This document shows positions 29,258-38,347 of a stretch of DNA of 64,000 bases, piece by piece. This DNA comes from Clostridiales bacterium (GTDB taxonomy: Bacteria; Bacillota; Clostridia; Saccharofermentanales; Saccharofermentanaceae). The notes under the pieces are model-generated. The model worked only from the letters and a program-made list of their open reading frames with translations, ran no database searches and had not been told where the DNA came from. The position numbers and the translations under genes were made by a program. The stretch's first letter is position 1. Each line of letters starts with the position of its first letter. The stretch is taken from the NCBI GenBank assembly GCA_017451265.1, contig JAFSPU010000004.1, positions 60,576 to 124,575 on the forward strand, written 5' to 3'.

Positions 29258-30169
29258 ATGACAGATGTAGCTATCATAGGTGCAGGTACGGCGGGACTTA
29301 CCGCTGCAATCTATGCGAGACGTGCGGGTGCTTCCGTAACGATATTCGAAGGTGAAGCCCCCGGCGGTCAGATTATCAACACACCCGAGATCGACAACTT
29401 CCCGGGAATGCCCGGCGTGTCCGGATATGAGTATGCCAACAAGCTTTACGAGCAGGCACAGTCTTTCGGGACTGAGTTTGTTTTCGACAAGGTAAAGAAG
29501 GTGGAGGGAAGCCTGGAGGAAGGCTTTGTGCTTACGACCGAGTACGGCACCGTGTGCGAGGCAAAGACCATCATCATTGCGAGCGGAGTTAAGCGCCGCG
29601 AGATGGGCCTTGCGGGCGAGCAGGAGTTCACGGGAAGAGGCATCTCATACTGCGCCACATGTGACGGTGCTTTCTTCAAGGGCAAGACCGCGGCCGTGTT
29701 CGGAGGCGGCAACACCGCAGTCGAGGATGCCATCTACCTCGCGGGCATCTGCAAGAAGGTTTATATTATCCACAGAAGGAACCAGTTCCGTGCTGATCAG
29801 GCTCTCGTTGACGAGCTCCTGGCGCACGATAACGTCGAGACGAAGCTGTCTTATACGGTGTCCGCGATCCACGGTGACGATAAGCTCACGAGCGTAACAC
29901 TCACTTCAGTCGAGGGCCGTGACGAGGAGCTTGTTACGGACGCTCTGTTTGTCGCGATCGGACTGATCCCCGAGAACGGCGTGTTTAAAGATATCGTGGA
30001 ACTCGATGACGCGGGTTATGTCGCCGCGGACGAGACTTGCGAGACTTCAACTCCCGGCGTGTTCGCGGCAGGCGACTGCAGGACCAAGGATGTGCGTCAG
30101 CTTGTTACCGCTGCTGCTGACGGAGCTGTGGCTGCCGTGGCCGCTTCAAGGTTGAGCCGCGGCGGGTAA
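29258..30169 (+). CDS. trxB: Thioredoxin reductase
   Basis: A 303-residue flavoenzyme. FAD-binding GAGTAGLTAAIYARRAG is at the start. The redox-active CATCDGAF follows, then the NADPH-binding GGGNTAVEDAIYLAGICKKVYIIHRR and the C-terminal FAD motif GVFAAGDCRTKDVRQLVTAAADGAVAA. It reduces thioredoxin with NADPH. The ATG at 29258 is 7 nt after TTGGAGG; the ATG at 29252 is too close. It is the last gene of the GH94 operon and is followed by a terminator. Thioredoxin itself is not in the window. Confidence 0.95.
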   Translation: MTDVAIIGAGTAGLTAAIYARRAGASVTIFEGEAPGGQIINTPEIDNFPGMPGVSGYEYANKLYEQAQSFGTEFVFDKVKKVEGSLEEGFVLTTEYGTVCEAKTIIIASGVKRREMGLAGEQEFTGRGISYCATCDGAFFKGKTAAVFGGGNTAVEDAIYLAGICKKVYIIHRRNQFRADQALVDELLAHDNVETKLSYTVSAIHGDDKLTSVTLTSVEGRDEELVTDALFVAIGLIPENGVFKDIVELDDAGYVAADETCETSTPGVFAAGDCRTKDVRQLVTAAADGAVAAVAASRLSRGG

Positions 30170-30212
30170 GAATCGCCTTTTAAGGATTTTTTAAATATTA
30201 GTTTTTTATCAT

Positions 30213-30242
30213 AAACGCGTTCGGTATAGGAACGCGTTTTTT
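30213..30242 (+). terminator. Rho-independent terminator after trxB
   Basis: A perfect 10-bp stem (AAACGCGTTC 30213-30222, GAACGCGTTT 30230-30239) followed by T residues. Confidence 0.9.
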
Positions 30243-30270
30243 CATGGGAATAAAAGGGAATATTTGATTT

Positions 30271-31638
30271 ATGAGAAACAATGAGATTCAGGCAGATTCG
30301 AATAAGTGTCCGGCATGCGGTGGTAATCTTATCTTCTCGGTCGAGAATCAGGCACTGACCTGTTCCTTCTGCGGCGGTGTTTACAGCCCGGAGAAACTGT
30401 ATCTGCTGAAGACGATCACTCCGCTCGACCAGGAGACTGCTGATGAGACCGAAGAGGATAAGCACGAGATCATCTGCAATTCATGCGGTGCCAGGATTGT
30501 CGCGGAAAAGAACACGAGCGCCACATCCTGCGCGTTCTGCGGTTCGCCGTCGGTTATTACACAGCGATTGTCGAAGAAGTTCCGCCCGCAGTATCTGATT
30601 CCGTTTAAGATAACGAAGGAAGAAGCACTTACGAAGATCGATGAGTTCGCCCGCGACGGAGATTATGTTCCGAGGCAGTTTTTTAAGAACATGGAGAATA
30701 AGACAGTCACGGGTATATATATTCCGTTCTGGCTTATGGACGCGCGCTGTGATATGCATACCATGGGTACCGGATACAAGGAAGACTTCAAGAGCAAAGA
30801 CAGGTATCTGGTTAAATCCGATATAAACATAAGACTGAAAAACGTTCCTTTCGATGGAGCGATAAACATGAAGGACGATCTGATGGAGGCGATAGAGCCT
30901 TATGACTGCACTGATGTAAAAGAGTTTAATACCTCATATCTTCAGGGCTTCTATTCACAGCGCTATGACCTTTCTGTGGATAAGCTGTCGGACCGCATAC
31001 TCGCGCGTCTTCAAAGATACGGTAAAGAGGCGGCAGCTGCATCTTTAAAGGGATACGACAGCTTCGAATGCGGAGCGTGTGCCGTAACTCCGGATATTCA
31101 GGAGCAGAGGTATGTGCTCTTTCCGGTGTGGCTCATGACATATGAGTATAAGGACTCAGTGTATCAGATTGCAGTTAATGCACAGACGGGCAAAACGGAC
31201 GGCGACCTTCCGGTAGATACCGCGAAAAGAAATCTGCGTCTTTTCCGGTATTACTTTGTGAATGTGCTGATAGGTGTTTTGATGGTTACGCCTGTGGCTG
31301 CGTTTATATATGCGGCAGTAAAGATTCTTCTCGGGATATATGAACCCATGTATGTAGCTGTGATGGCGGGTGCGGTATTCATCCTCATCATGTTCCTTAA
31401 AATAATGGATTCCAGTTTCAGCAGATTCAGCATCTTTAACCCTCTAAGGAGGGTGACAGGTGCCGTGGTAAAGAGCAGACTTGAGGTAAAGAAGAAGCTG
31501 CTCGGAAACACAGATGTGTTTATGGGTAAACGACCGTTATTCGATGTGTATTATGATGAGTCTTATAAAGCCGATATCAATACTGAGGAAACCTTCAGAG
31601 GGCACGAGTCCATCCTGGCCGACGAGAGAAGATCCTGA
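30271..31638 (+). CDS. Double zinc-ribbon membrane protein of unknown function
   Basis: A 455-residue protein common in Clostridia genomes but without a known role. Two zinc ribbons are at the N-terminus: CPACGG/CSFCGG (about residues 14-36) and CNSCGA/CAFCGS (about 70-90). A roughly 200-residue beta-rich domain beginning near PQYLIPFKITKEEAL follows. Two membrane helices lie near residues 325-375, and a charged tail ends the chain. AAAGGG precedes the ATG. Its stop codon abuts the stop of the convergent sensor-kinase gene with no bases between (TGATCA, 31636-31641). Confidence 0.75.
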   Translation: MRNNEIQADSNKCPACGGNLIFSVENQALTCSFCGGVYSPEKLYLLKTITPLDQETADETEEDKHEIICNSCGARIVAEKNTSATSCAFCGSPSVITQRLSKKFRPQYLIPFKITKEEALTKIDEFARDGDYVPRQFFKNMENKTVTGIYIPFWLMDARCDMHTMGTGYKEDFKSKDRYLVKSDINIRLKNVPFDGAINMKDDLMEAIEPYDCTDVKEFNTSYLQGFYSQRYDLSVDKLSDRILARLQRYGKEAAAASLKGYDSFECGACAVTPDIQEQRYVLFPVWLMTYEYKDSVYQIAVNAQTGKTDGDLPVDTAKRNLRLFRYYFVNVLIGVLMVTPVAAFIYAAVKILLGIYEPMYVAVMAGAVFILIMFLKIMDSSFSRFSIFNPLRRVTGAVVKSRLEVKKKLLGNTDVFMGKRPLFDVYYDESYKADINTEETFRGHESILADERRS

Positions 31639-32919
31639 TCACAGATATATCAGCACTTCTGTGGTATTATCTTCAATCCTCATCATGATATCGCCGCCCA
31701 GGGTGCGGATGATGGAACGGGCTTCGAACAGGCCGATGCCGGAGCCCTCTTTACCGTCGGAATTGGAGCCTCTCCAGTAACAGTTAAAGACGAACGGGAT
31801 CTCGCTTTCGCTGAGCGATGTGCCGTTGTTTCTGATACTTATGAAGGTCATGTCGTCCTGACGGTACATCTTCATGGCAATGCCGGTGCCGTCACCATAT
31901 TTGATCGCGTTCTCCATTATCTGCGTGATGCATCTTACCACGGCCTCGAAGTCGCTCGTCACCATCGGGTTGCCCTGCAGTTCGATGCTGAAGGGAATGT
32001 TGCTTACTTTAAGTCTGTTACTGAAGTCATCCGCGACTCTGGACTTGATGTCAGCAAGATAGAATGAATTAATCTCAGGTTCATACGAACTCTTGAGTGA
32101 TCCGGGATCGTCGAGCATTTCGCTTACTAGCTTTGCGATGTCGTCTGCATTCTTGCCTATCTTCTGTGCGATCTCTTTATCTTTTTCATCGGGCACGCCG
32201 TCTCTGTAAAGACCTGTCTCGATGGCTTCGGAATAGAGCTTTATGTTTGCCGCGGGAGTCTTGATGCCGTGCGCGATAACGGACACGAACTGCTTCCTGT
32301 CATACAGAAGGCGGCCGATCTGACGGCGGTCTGCTTCAAGCTTTTCGTTAAGCATATTCATTCCCCAGACGTACTTGCCGAACAGACGGTTCTTCGTCTC
32401 GGGAATTCCTTCGGTTGATATGCCCTTGGAAAGCTTTTCCGGGTACTCGGAGAAGTCGCGGAAAGGGCGCAGGATCTTACGGTCAACTATTACCGCGAAG
32501 ATGATAAGGGGTACTACAGAGATCAGCAGTGCAGCCTCAATTAGGACGATGACCTTGGCGTTAGGACCAGAATTGTAAGTGTAGGTGACGAAGCCTTTTG
32601 TTGAGCCGTTTTCGCCCTGAAGCAGCCATACATAAGTGTTGTTGCTGCCGTTCGAAGGCGTGGGGAAAGAGGACTCATTAAAGTACGTTACTTCGATCGT
32701 ATCCGCGATGTCTTCCTGTGCGAAAGTATTCTCGAAAGAGTCCGTGCTCGTGCTTCCGGTCTCGTTTATCTGTGCTGTCATTCTGTTCATGAAAGCGGTG
32801 CGGTTGTTCGCGGTGTTCTTTGTAAGCCCGGAGCCTAAAAAGTACAGCACGGTGCCGCAGATAACGAAGTACAGGACTGCAGCCAGAATGTACTTGCGGT
32901 ATTGCTTCATATCATTCAC
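31639..32919 (-). CDS. Sensor histidine kinase, partner of the OmpR-type regulator
   Basis: A 426-residue membrane kinase. One helix is near residues 11-30, an extracellular domain of about 90 residues follows, and a second helix lies near 125-145. A HAMP-like stretch leads to the H-box FVSVIAHGIKTP with the phosphorylated His. The ATPase domain has N-box IMENAIKYGDGTG and GSGIGLFEARSI. It overlaps the regulator gene. The start at 32919 (giving MNDMKQ) or at 32910 (MKQ) cannot be decided, as neither has a clear ribosome-binding site. It is the last gene of the five-gene operon and likely senses the substrate handled by the ABC pair. Confidence 0.88.
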   Translation of the reverse strand: MNDMKQYRKYILAAVLYFVICGTVLYFLGSGLTKNTANNRTAFMNRMTAQINETGSTSTDSFENTFAQEDIADTIEVTYFNESSFPTPSNGSNNTYVWLLQGENGSTKGFVTYTYNSGPNAKVIVLIEAALLISVVPLIIFAVIVDRKILRPFRDFSEYPEKLSKGISTEGIPETKNRLFGKYVWGMNMLNEKLEADRRQIGRLLYDRKQFVSVIAHGIKTPAANIKLYSEAIETGLYRDGVPDEKDKEIAQKIGKNADDIAKLVSEMLDDPGSLKSSYEPEINSFYLADIKSRVADDFSNRLKVSNIPFSIELQGNPMVTSDFEAVVRCITQIMENAIKYGDGTGIAMKMYRQDDMTFISIRNNGTSLSESEIPFVFNCYWRGSNSDGKEGSGIGLFEARSIIRTLGGDIMMRIEDNTTEVLIYL

Positions 32920-33583
32920 CGAACTTGTAGCCTACGCGCCACACGGTCTTGATGTACTTAGGTTCCTTGGGGTCATCCTCGAGTTTCTCGCGCAGCCATC
33001 TTATGTACACGTTAAGTGAGCTCATCTCGGTGTCGCTGTAGTAGCCCCACACCTGGTCGAAGAGCTCATTCTTGTCAATGACCTTGCCCTTGTTCTGCAT
33101 GAGGTACACGAGTATGTCGAATTCTTTGCCCTTGATCTCGACGGGGTTTCCGCCGCGGGTCACGGTGCGCCCCTTGATGTCAACTGTTAGGTCTTCGTAG
33201 GTCAGCGTACGCTCGTTGTCTTCGCCGTAAGCGCGCCTCATAGAGGCCTTTATCTTGGAAAGAAGAACAGGGACGGAGAAGGGCTTTGCGATGTAGTCGT
33301 CCGCACCCGTATCCATCCCCAGTATCTTACTGTCGTCGTCTGTCCTCGCGCTCATCATGAGCACGGGCATGTTGTGTTCTTTTCGTATCTTGGCAAGAGC
33401 CGTGAAACCGTCCTGCCCCGGGAGCATAACGTCCAGGAGCAGCAGTTTGTATGTGTTGTCGGTGAGCTTATCGAGAGCCTCCTCGGCGGACTTTACCCAC
33501 TCGGTGGAATAACCCGAGTTGGATACGAAGTCATATATGAGCTGGCCGAGTTCTTCGTTATCTTCGATAAGCAGAATGTCCAT
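32912..33583 (-). CDS. Response regulator, OmpR/PhoB family
   Basis: A 223-residue regulator. The receiver domain has the acidic pair IEDNEEL and phospho-acceptor Asp in LLLLDVMLPG, then ADDYIAKPF with the conserved Lys. The C-terminal winged helix includes KEFDILVYLMQNKGKVIDKNEL and YIKTVWRVGYKF. It pairs with the downstream kinase (8-bp overlap). Likely targets include its own operon promoter upstream of 38184; this is inferred from Bce-type systems. Confidence 0.92.
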   Translation of the reverse strand: MDILLIEDNEELGQLIYDFVSNSGYSTEWVKSAEEALDKLTDNTYKLLLLDVMLPGQDGFTALAKIRKEHNMPVLMMSARTDDDSKILGMDTGADDYIAKPFSVPVLLSKIKASMRRAYGEDNERTLTYEDLTVDIKGRTVTRGGNPVEIKGKEFDILVYLMQNKGKVIDKNELFDQVWGYYSDTEMSSLNVYIRWLREKLEDDPKEPKYIKTVWRVGYKFGE

Positions 33584-33589
33584 GCGTGA

Positions 33590-34993
33590 TCAGTCCCAGT
33601 CCTGATAGTTTCCTATATCAACGAATACGGGGTGGTCAACTACGCCTTCAACGCCCGTAAATGCTACCTGTACGTTGCCTGTATGATAGTCTACCAGAAT
33701 CATCTGAGTCAATATATCACGGTGGACGTTCTCTATGGTATTCATGCCGTAAAGCTCCGTGTCTACGATCTCCTGCGTCATCATGTTTTTTAGTGCGGCG
33801 ATGTCGAAGACGCCCCCGTCGCGTACCCATTCGTTGTACTTACTGAACCTTACAAGATTGACCGCACTGTTACTGATGAGGTCACGGTTGTCCTGCGATA
33901 CAAAAGAGTTGACCAGACACAGACTGTCGGGAGAATCCCATGTAAGGTCGCTCATCAAAGGAGTGCCGGAATCCCTTGTGACAGAGTGTCCGTGTCCTGT
34001 CTCCACGAGCTGTGCCGGAGCATCTTCTGCAGCCAAAGCTTCATTGCCGTCGGTCACCATGATGATGTGTGCGAATGTGTAGCTGCCGGAATTATCGTAG
34101 AGGTATTGTGCCGCATCGTGAGCATTATCATACTCTTCCAGAACATGACGCAGCGCCCATGTGTAGCATGTTCTTCCCTCACTGATATAAGGTTCTTCAC
34201 AGTCGGCGTCAAGTGTTGCGACTAATACTCCATCATGATTGATCCCCGTTATGACATCGAGGATGCCGAGGAAGCCGATGGAAGTGAAGGATTTCTCGCC
34301 GTTAACGACGTGAAGGACGCAGTGGATACGCGCCATTTGATTCTCGCTTCCGAGAAGCCATTCGAGGCATCTTACGGTAAGCATGTCGCCTGTTTCTGTC
34401 TTGCTTCCCCATAGTGCGAGGCCTGAGCATGCAGTAGGGCGCAGGGCATCGCCGACCATCTGCATGAGCATCATCTCCTCGACAGAGATCTTGTTATCCG
34501 GATATATGCCGTGCCAGTCTCCGCACAGAGTCTCGGCAAGACCGGATATCTCCTGCTGATAACGCTCATCAAGCGAGTAATAGAGCGTGAACATTCTGTC
34601 TTCCACAGGCGTGTAATCGTCGGAGATATCAGGGAACGCCATGCGGATGTTCTCGAATATGTAAGACTCGAGTGATTCGTCGAAGTCCGGGTAGACGCTT
34701 CTGATGGCCGTGGCATAAGCGGAGCCCGCCTGATACGGTGTGCATGAGGTTTCGTCGAGTGTCACTTCAAAATAGGAATCGAAGACCGTTATATGGCAGA
34801 TTCCGTCATCTGTCGTGTATTCACCTATAGCGGTCTCGACTGTGCCTTCGTCTGTATAAGGCTCACCTTCGGCATTGTAGTTCCCTACGGGAGAGACGGG
34901 TTCTTCAAGTCCTGTCTCAAGCGTTGCTACGGGATTGCTGCAGGCGGTTATGAGTAGGCACAGAAGCGCGATGGGTATAAGTTGTTTTTTCAT
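33590..34993 (-). CDS. Lipoprotein with C45/Ntn-hydrolase-like domain
   Basis: A 467-residue lipoprotein. The signal peptide and lipobox LITAC place the lipidated Cys at residue 18. A ~150-residue N-terminal region is followed by TACSGLALWGSKTETGDMLTVRCLEW, which resembles the autoproteolytic Cys start of C45 peptidases and linear-amide Ntn hydrolases; the candidate nucleophile is Cys189. SPDSLCLVNSF and DNRDLISNSAVNLVRF look like the family's C-terminal part. Known members hydrolyse amide bonds of penicillins, acyl-amino acids or acyl-homoserine lactones. The start at 34993 is chosen because it gives a proper signal peptide. It sits between an ABC transporter and its two-component system, which suggests a role in detoxifying an external amide compound. 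Family assignment is moderate. Confidence 0.68.
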   Translation of the reverse strand: MKKQLIPIALLCLLITACSNPVATLETGLEEPVSPVGNYNAEGEPYTDEGTVETAIGEYTTDDGICHITVFDSYFEVTLDETSCTPYQAGSAYATAIRSVYPDFDESLESYIFENIRMAFPDISDDYTPVEDRMFTLYYSLDERYQQEISGLAETLCGDWHGIYPDNKISVEEMMLMQMVGDALRPTACSGLALWGSKTETGDMLTVRCLEWLLGSENQMARIHCVLHVVNGEKSFTSIGFLGILDVITGINHDGVLVATLDADCEEPYISEGRTCYTWALRHVLEEYDNAHDAAQYLYDNSGSYTFAHIIMVTDGNEALAAEDAPAQLVETGHGHSVTRDSGTPLMSDLTWDSPDSLCLVNSFVSQDNRDLISNSAVNLVRFSKYNEWVRDGGVFDIAALKNMMTQEIVDTELYGMNTIENVHRDILTQMILVDYHTGNVQVAFTGVEGVVDHPVFVDIGNYQDWD

Positions 34994-34997
34994 GTCA

Positions 34998-35762
34998 TCA
35001 CCATCCCATCTCATCGAGCCAGTTCTTAAGCTTTCGCTCGCGTGCGGAAGTCTCGTTCTCATCCCGCTGCTTTCCGAGGTTAAGCTCTCCCTGAATGTTA
35101 CCGTCGACGAGGCAGATAACTCTGTCGGAACTCGCGGCTACCTTCTCACTGTGAGTTACCATGAGAATCGTGGTTCCTTCTGCGTTAGCTTTTCGAAGTT
35201 CGCGCATGACTTCCGTGGAAGCCTTGGAGTTAAGTGCTCCCGTGGGCTCATCTGCGAAAAGTATTTTCGGCGAGTTTATAAGTGCTCGGCAAAGGCACGC
35301 GCGCTGCAGCTGCCCGCCAGAGACTTCGCAGATCTCGTTGGTAGCGATGTCGTCGATGCCTAAGTTGTGCATGAGTTTGCGGGCTCTGTCGTTGACCTCG
35401 TCCTTGCTTCGTGGATTGGCCTGATAGCCCGGAAGGATGATGTTATCCATGATGCAAAGCTTCTTAAGCATATACATCTGCTGGAAGACAAAACCCATTT
35501 TGTGAAGGCGGAGGTCAGTAAGCTGCTTTGTGTTCATCCCGGCCATGTCCTCTCCGTCGAAGATGACGCTTCCCGATGTCATCTTATCCATGCCGGAGAG
35601 TGTGTAGAGCAGGGTGGATTTACCCGAACCCGAAGGACCCATGATCGCGGTAAACTCTCCCTCGTGAAGCTTGAAGTCCACGTTCTGCAGAACGTTGTTG
35701 CTGTAGCCGTTTACGATGTATGTTTTGCATAGTTCTTTTGATTCCAATACTGTATCAGTCAT
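34998..35762 (-). CDS. ABC transporter ATP-binding protein (BceA/MacB/LolD type)
   Basis: A 254-residue ATPase. Walker A GPSGSGKST, Q-loop FVFQQMYML, signature VSGGQLQRACLCRAL, Walker B ILFADEPTGALN and switch His in MVTHSEK are all present. LNSKAS at the D-loop is typical of the MacB/BceA class. It partners the large FtsX-like permease encoded immediately upstream (8-bp overlap). In Bce systems the pair removes peptide antibiotics from their lipid targets and signals to the kinase. Confidence 0.93.
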   Translation of the reverse strand: MTDTVLESKELCKTYIVNGYSNNVLQNVDFKLHEGEFTAIMGPSGSGKSTLLYTLSGMDKMTSGSVIFDGEDMAGMNTKQLTDLRLHKMGFVFQQMYMLKKLCIMDNIILPGYQANPRSKDEVNDRARKLMHNLGIDDIATNEICEVSGGQLQRACLCRALINSPKILFADEPTGALNSKASTEVMRELRKANAEGTTILMVTHSEKVAASSDRVICLVDGNIQGELNLGKQRDENETSARERKLKNWLDEMGW

Positions 35763-38184
35763 TTCTGATCCTCCATAATTCGACAGAGTTTACTTTCTTC
35801 AATACGATCGCCGTGACGGCGGCAATTACCACGATGAGCACGAGCGGGAAAAGAATGTAATAGTTGAGTACATTTGGTAGTGTCTTAAATGCCATAAGGT
35901 TGCCTAAATAGAAGTAGATGACCCTGAGTGCCGCGTACATGATAGTTCTTACGAACAGCACAGAAAGAAGAGCCGACATGATAAGGATTATCAGTACTCT
36001 TAATATTTGCCATGCCTTGATGCTTCCCGTACCGAATCCGTTGCACTTAAGAAGCGCGATCTCGGGGACTTCATCGAGGATGCTTACGGACAGATAAAGT
36101 ACTGTCACGAGTGCCATCATGAGAACGAGCAGCGGGATTATTATGTGTATCAGATACGTGAACATGGCGTTGTTGCCGCTCAGTTCATACACGACTTCTT
36201 CCTGCCTGTCCCTGATGCCGGCATGCCCGTACATCTGTCTTAACTGTTCGATATACATGGGCTTATCTTCTTCCGGCGCATCGATGGCACAGCCGCACTG
36301 GATAACCTGTGAGTCGGCAATACCTTCGAAGGAAGGACTCATGATGAATGTCATGTATGCTTCGGGACTGTCATGTGTTCCGGTGACTATGAAATCTTCG
36401 GATACGTGGTCGTAAGATATGCCATCATCATTGTATTTGTTGTATTCGATGGTAACCGTATCGCCGATGTCGATGCCGTTCAGATAAGCGTGATATGCAT
36501 CGACTTCAACCTCGTTCGGCAGCTCCGGAAGAACACCCTCGTAGAGCTCATGGTTATAGCCTTCCGGAAGATTGAATCTTATGAGGCAGTCCGTGGTGAT
36601 GCCGTCATGCGTTACTCTCGGATCGCCCACGGCATACTGAAAATAACTGACGTGAGCCGGGATGCCCGATGATTCGATCTCTTTGTTAATAAGGTCGTAG
36701 GCGCCCCTTAAGCTGCCGCCTCTGTCGATGTATTTGTCCATTACGTCATCCGGCAGATCAAGCGCGAAGTCGAAGTGCGGACGCTGCCAGTATTTCTCGA
36801 TCCAATATGCGGTATTGGTCGAGTTGTTGGCCTCGTACATTACGATGCACAGCGATATTCCTATGACGTATGAGATGATTAGAAAAGAGTATCTCTTGAT
36901 CTTTGTAAGGATGTCCGTCAGGGCAAGATACAGAGGGATGTTGATGTTCTTTATCTTGTGAAGGAAGAATCCCGGAAGAGCCTTGAATCTCTCGCCTCTG
37001 TTCTCTCCTGCGATGACGTCCATGATGCTGATCTTCTTCATTTTCCGAAGTGCCGAGGATACAAACAGGATTATAAGCAGGAAGATCAGCAGTGATGCGG
37101 CCGATGCCACCACTATCGTGGCAGGTGCATCGGGTTTAAGCTGCGCAAAGGCCATGTACTTTATGTAAAGACCCGCGATGTGGATGCCGCCGAAGAAACC
37201 TACTACCGTGCCAGCGAGGGAGAGGGCAAGATATTTCGCCGCGAAAAGCCAGTTAAATGACACTGACTCAACTCCTAACGCCTTAAGCGTGCCGAGCTCT
37301 TTCTCTTCATTTTTGACAGCCGTCTTAATGGTGAACGTTACGGTCATGAATACCATGACTATGAGGAACAGTGAGACTATCATCATGATCGCATTCATGG
37401 CAATCGTGGAATCCTCGTTCTGGTTGAATTCCAACAATGACGAAGACATTATCACTTCGCCAAACTGATCCTTCATTCCGTTAAAGTCGGATATGACAGC
37501 CGTGATGTCGACGTTCTTTGCGCCTTCGGTGAGATCAGCGTAATACACATCCCTTACAAGAGGGGAGTCGTTAAGAAGAACCTGATAATCTTCGCTGTTA
37601 AAGAACAGTCTGAAGTACCCGTTAAGCGCCGGATCCTTTGTAAATGCACCGATGGTAAATTCATAGATGTTTCCCATCTGTGTGGAGATATAGACCTTAT
37701 CTCCTGCCTGAAGCCCGGCGAGTGAACGGATATACTGCGGAACGGCGATCGTTCCGTACGGCAGATCGAAGAAGTTGCCGTCCATGTCTGTGACCTTATC
37801 GTGATCGGCAGACAGATCAAAAGCATAGTAGCGTCCGTTTACTATCGTGCTGTAGGAATCTTCATCTACTGACTCAAAATCCACGGCATTCGGATTAAAT
37901 ACGATCGTCTGACCTAACTCGACATCGACAACATCGTCACGGTTATTGAACCATTCGATGATCCTATCCCGGCGTTCTTCTGTTCCGTCCAGATCTCTTT
38001 CCGAGACGATGAACAGATCTGCCGCATTGACCTTGTCCTCGGTAACTCTGATACCAAATGTGTTTGCGTACAGAAGTATCGCGCTTGCTACGGTCAGAAT
38101 CGAAGCGAAACACATGAACAGGAGAAGGATGATATTCAATCCTTTTTTATCTGCCAGGTCTTTCTTTAACATCCTCCAAAACAT
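35755..38184 (-). CDS. ABC permease with two FtsX domains (Bce-like)
   Basis: An 809-residue membrane protein. One helix at the N-terminus (LNIILLLFMCFASILTVASAIL) is followed by a ~220-residue extracellular domain. An FtsX-like three-helix block comes next, then an internal helix (FLIISYVIGISLCIVMY) with a second large extracellular domain, and a final FtsX block. The repeated three-helix pattern fits MacB/FtsX family exporters. The start at 38184 is preceded by AAGGAG at a rather long distance (about 12 nt); upstream in-frame Met codons also exist. It is the first gene of the operon. The extracellular domains are larger than in classical BceB, so the ligand may differ. Confidence 0.85.
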   Translation of the reverse strand: MFWRMLKKDLADKKGLNIILLLFMCFASILTVASAILLYANTFGIRVTEDKVNAADLFIVSERDLDGTEERRDRIIEWFNNRDDVVDVELGQTIVFNPNAVDFESVDEDSYSTIVNGRYYAFDLSADHDKVTDMDGNFFDLPYGTIAVPQYIRSLAGLQAGDKVYISTQMGNIYEFTIGAFTKDPALNGYFRLFFNSEDYQVLLNDSPLVRDVYYADLTEGAKNVDITAVISDFNGMKDQFGEVIMSSSLLEFNQNEDSTIAMNAIMMIVSLFLIVMVFMTVTFTIKTAVKNEEKELGTLKALGVESVSFNWLFAAKYLALSLAGTVVGFFGGIHIAGLYIKYMAFAQLKPDAPATIVVASAASLLIFLLIILFVSSALRKMKKISIMDVIAGENRGERFKALPGFFLHKIKNINIPLYLALTDILTKIKRYSFLIISYVIGISLCIVMYEANNSTNTAYWIEKYWQRPHFDFALDLPDDVMDKYIDRGGSLRGAYDLINKEIESSGIPAHVSYFQYAVGDPRVTHDGITTDCLIRFNLPEGYNHELYEGVLPELPNEVEVDAYHAYLNGIDIGDTVTIEYNKYNDDGISYDHVSEDFIVTGTHDSPEAYMTFIMSPSFEGIADSQVIQCGCAIDAPEEDKPMYIEQLRQMYGHAGIRDRQEEVVYELSGNNAMFTYLIHIIIPLLVLMMALVTVLYLSVSILDEVPEIALLKCNGFGTGSIKAWQILRVLIILIMSALLSVLFVRTIMYAALRVIYFYLGNLMAFKTLPNVLNYYILFPLVLIVVIAAVTAIVLKKVNSVELWRIRND

Positions 38185-38300
38185 TATGAAGGCACGCTCC
38201 TTTTGCATTTTATGTGTGCATTCTATCGGTCGAATTATTAAGAAATCCTTAAATGGCGGCACGAGGTTGTTTCCCCGCGGTTTTATATTTAAAAGAAAGA

Positions 38301-38309
38301 TGGTATTAT
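38301..38309 (+). promoter_or_regulatory. Extended -10 promoter of tyrS
   Basis: TGGTATTAT (TGn then TATTAT), 38 bp before the tyrS start. No T-box leader is present: the distance is too short and no T-box motif is seen. Confidence 0.45.
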
Positions 38310-38347
38310 ATCGGGCGTGTTAATCTTTATCGCGGAGGGGAAAAGCG

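Noticed and set aside
38262-38347. T-box leader upstream of tyrS
   Set aside because: The leader is too short and lacks a TGGNACC-type T-box and terminator; the only T-box in the window precedes the acyl-CoA ligase.
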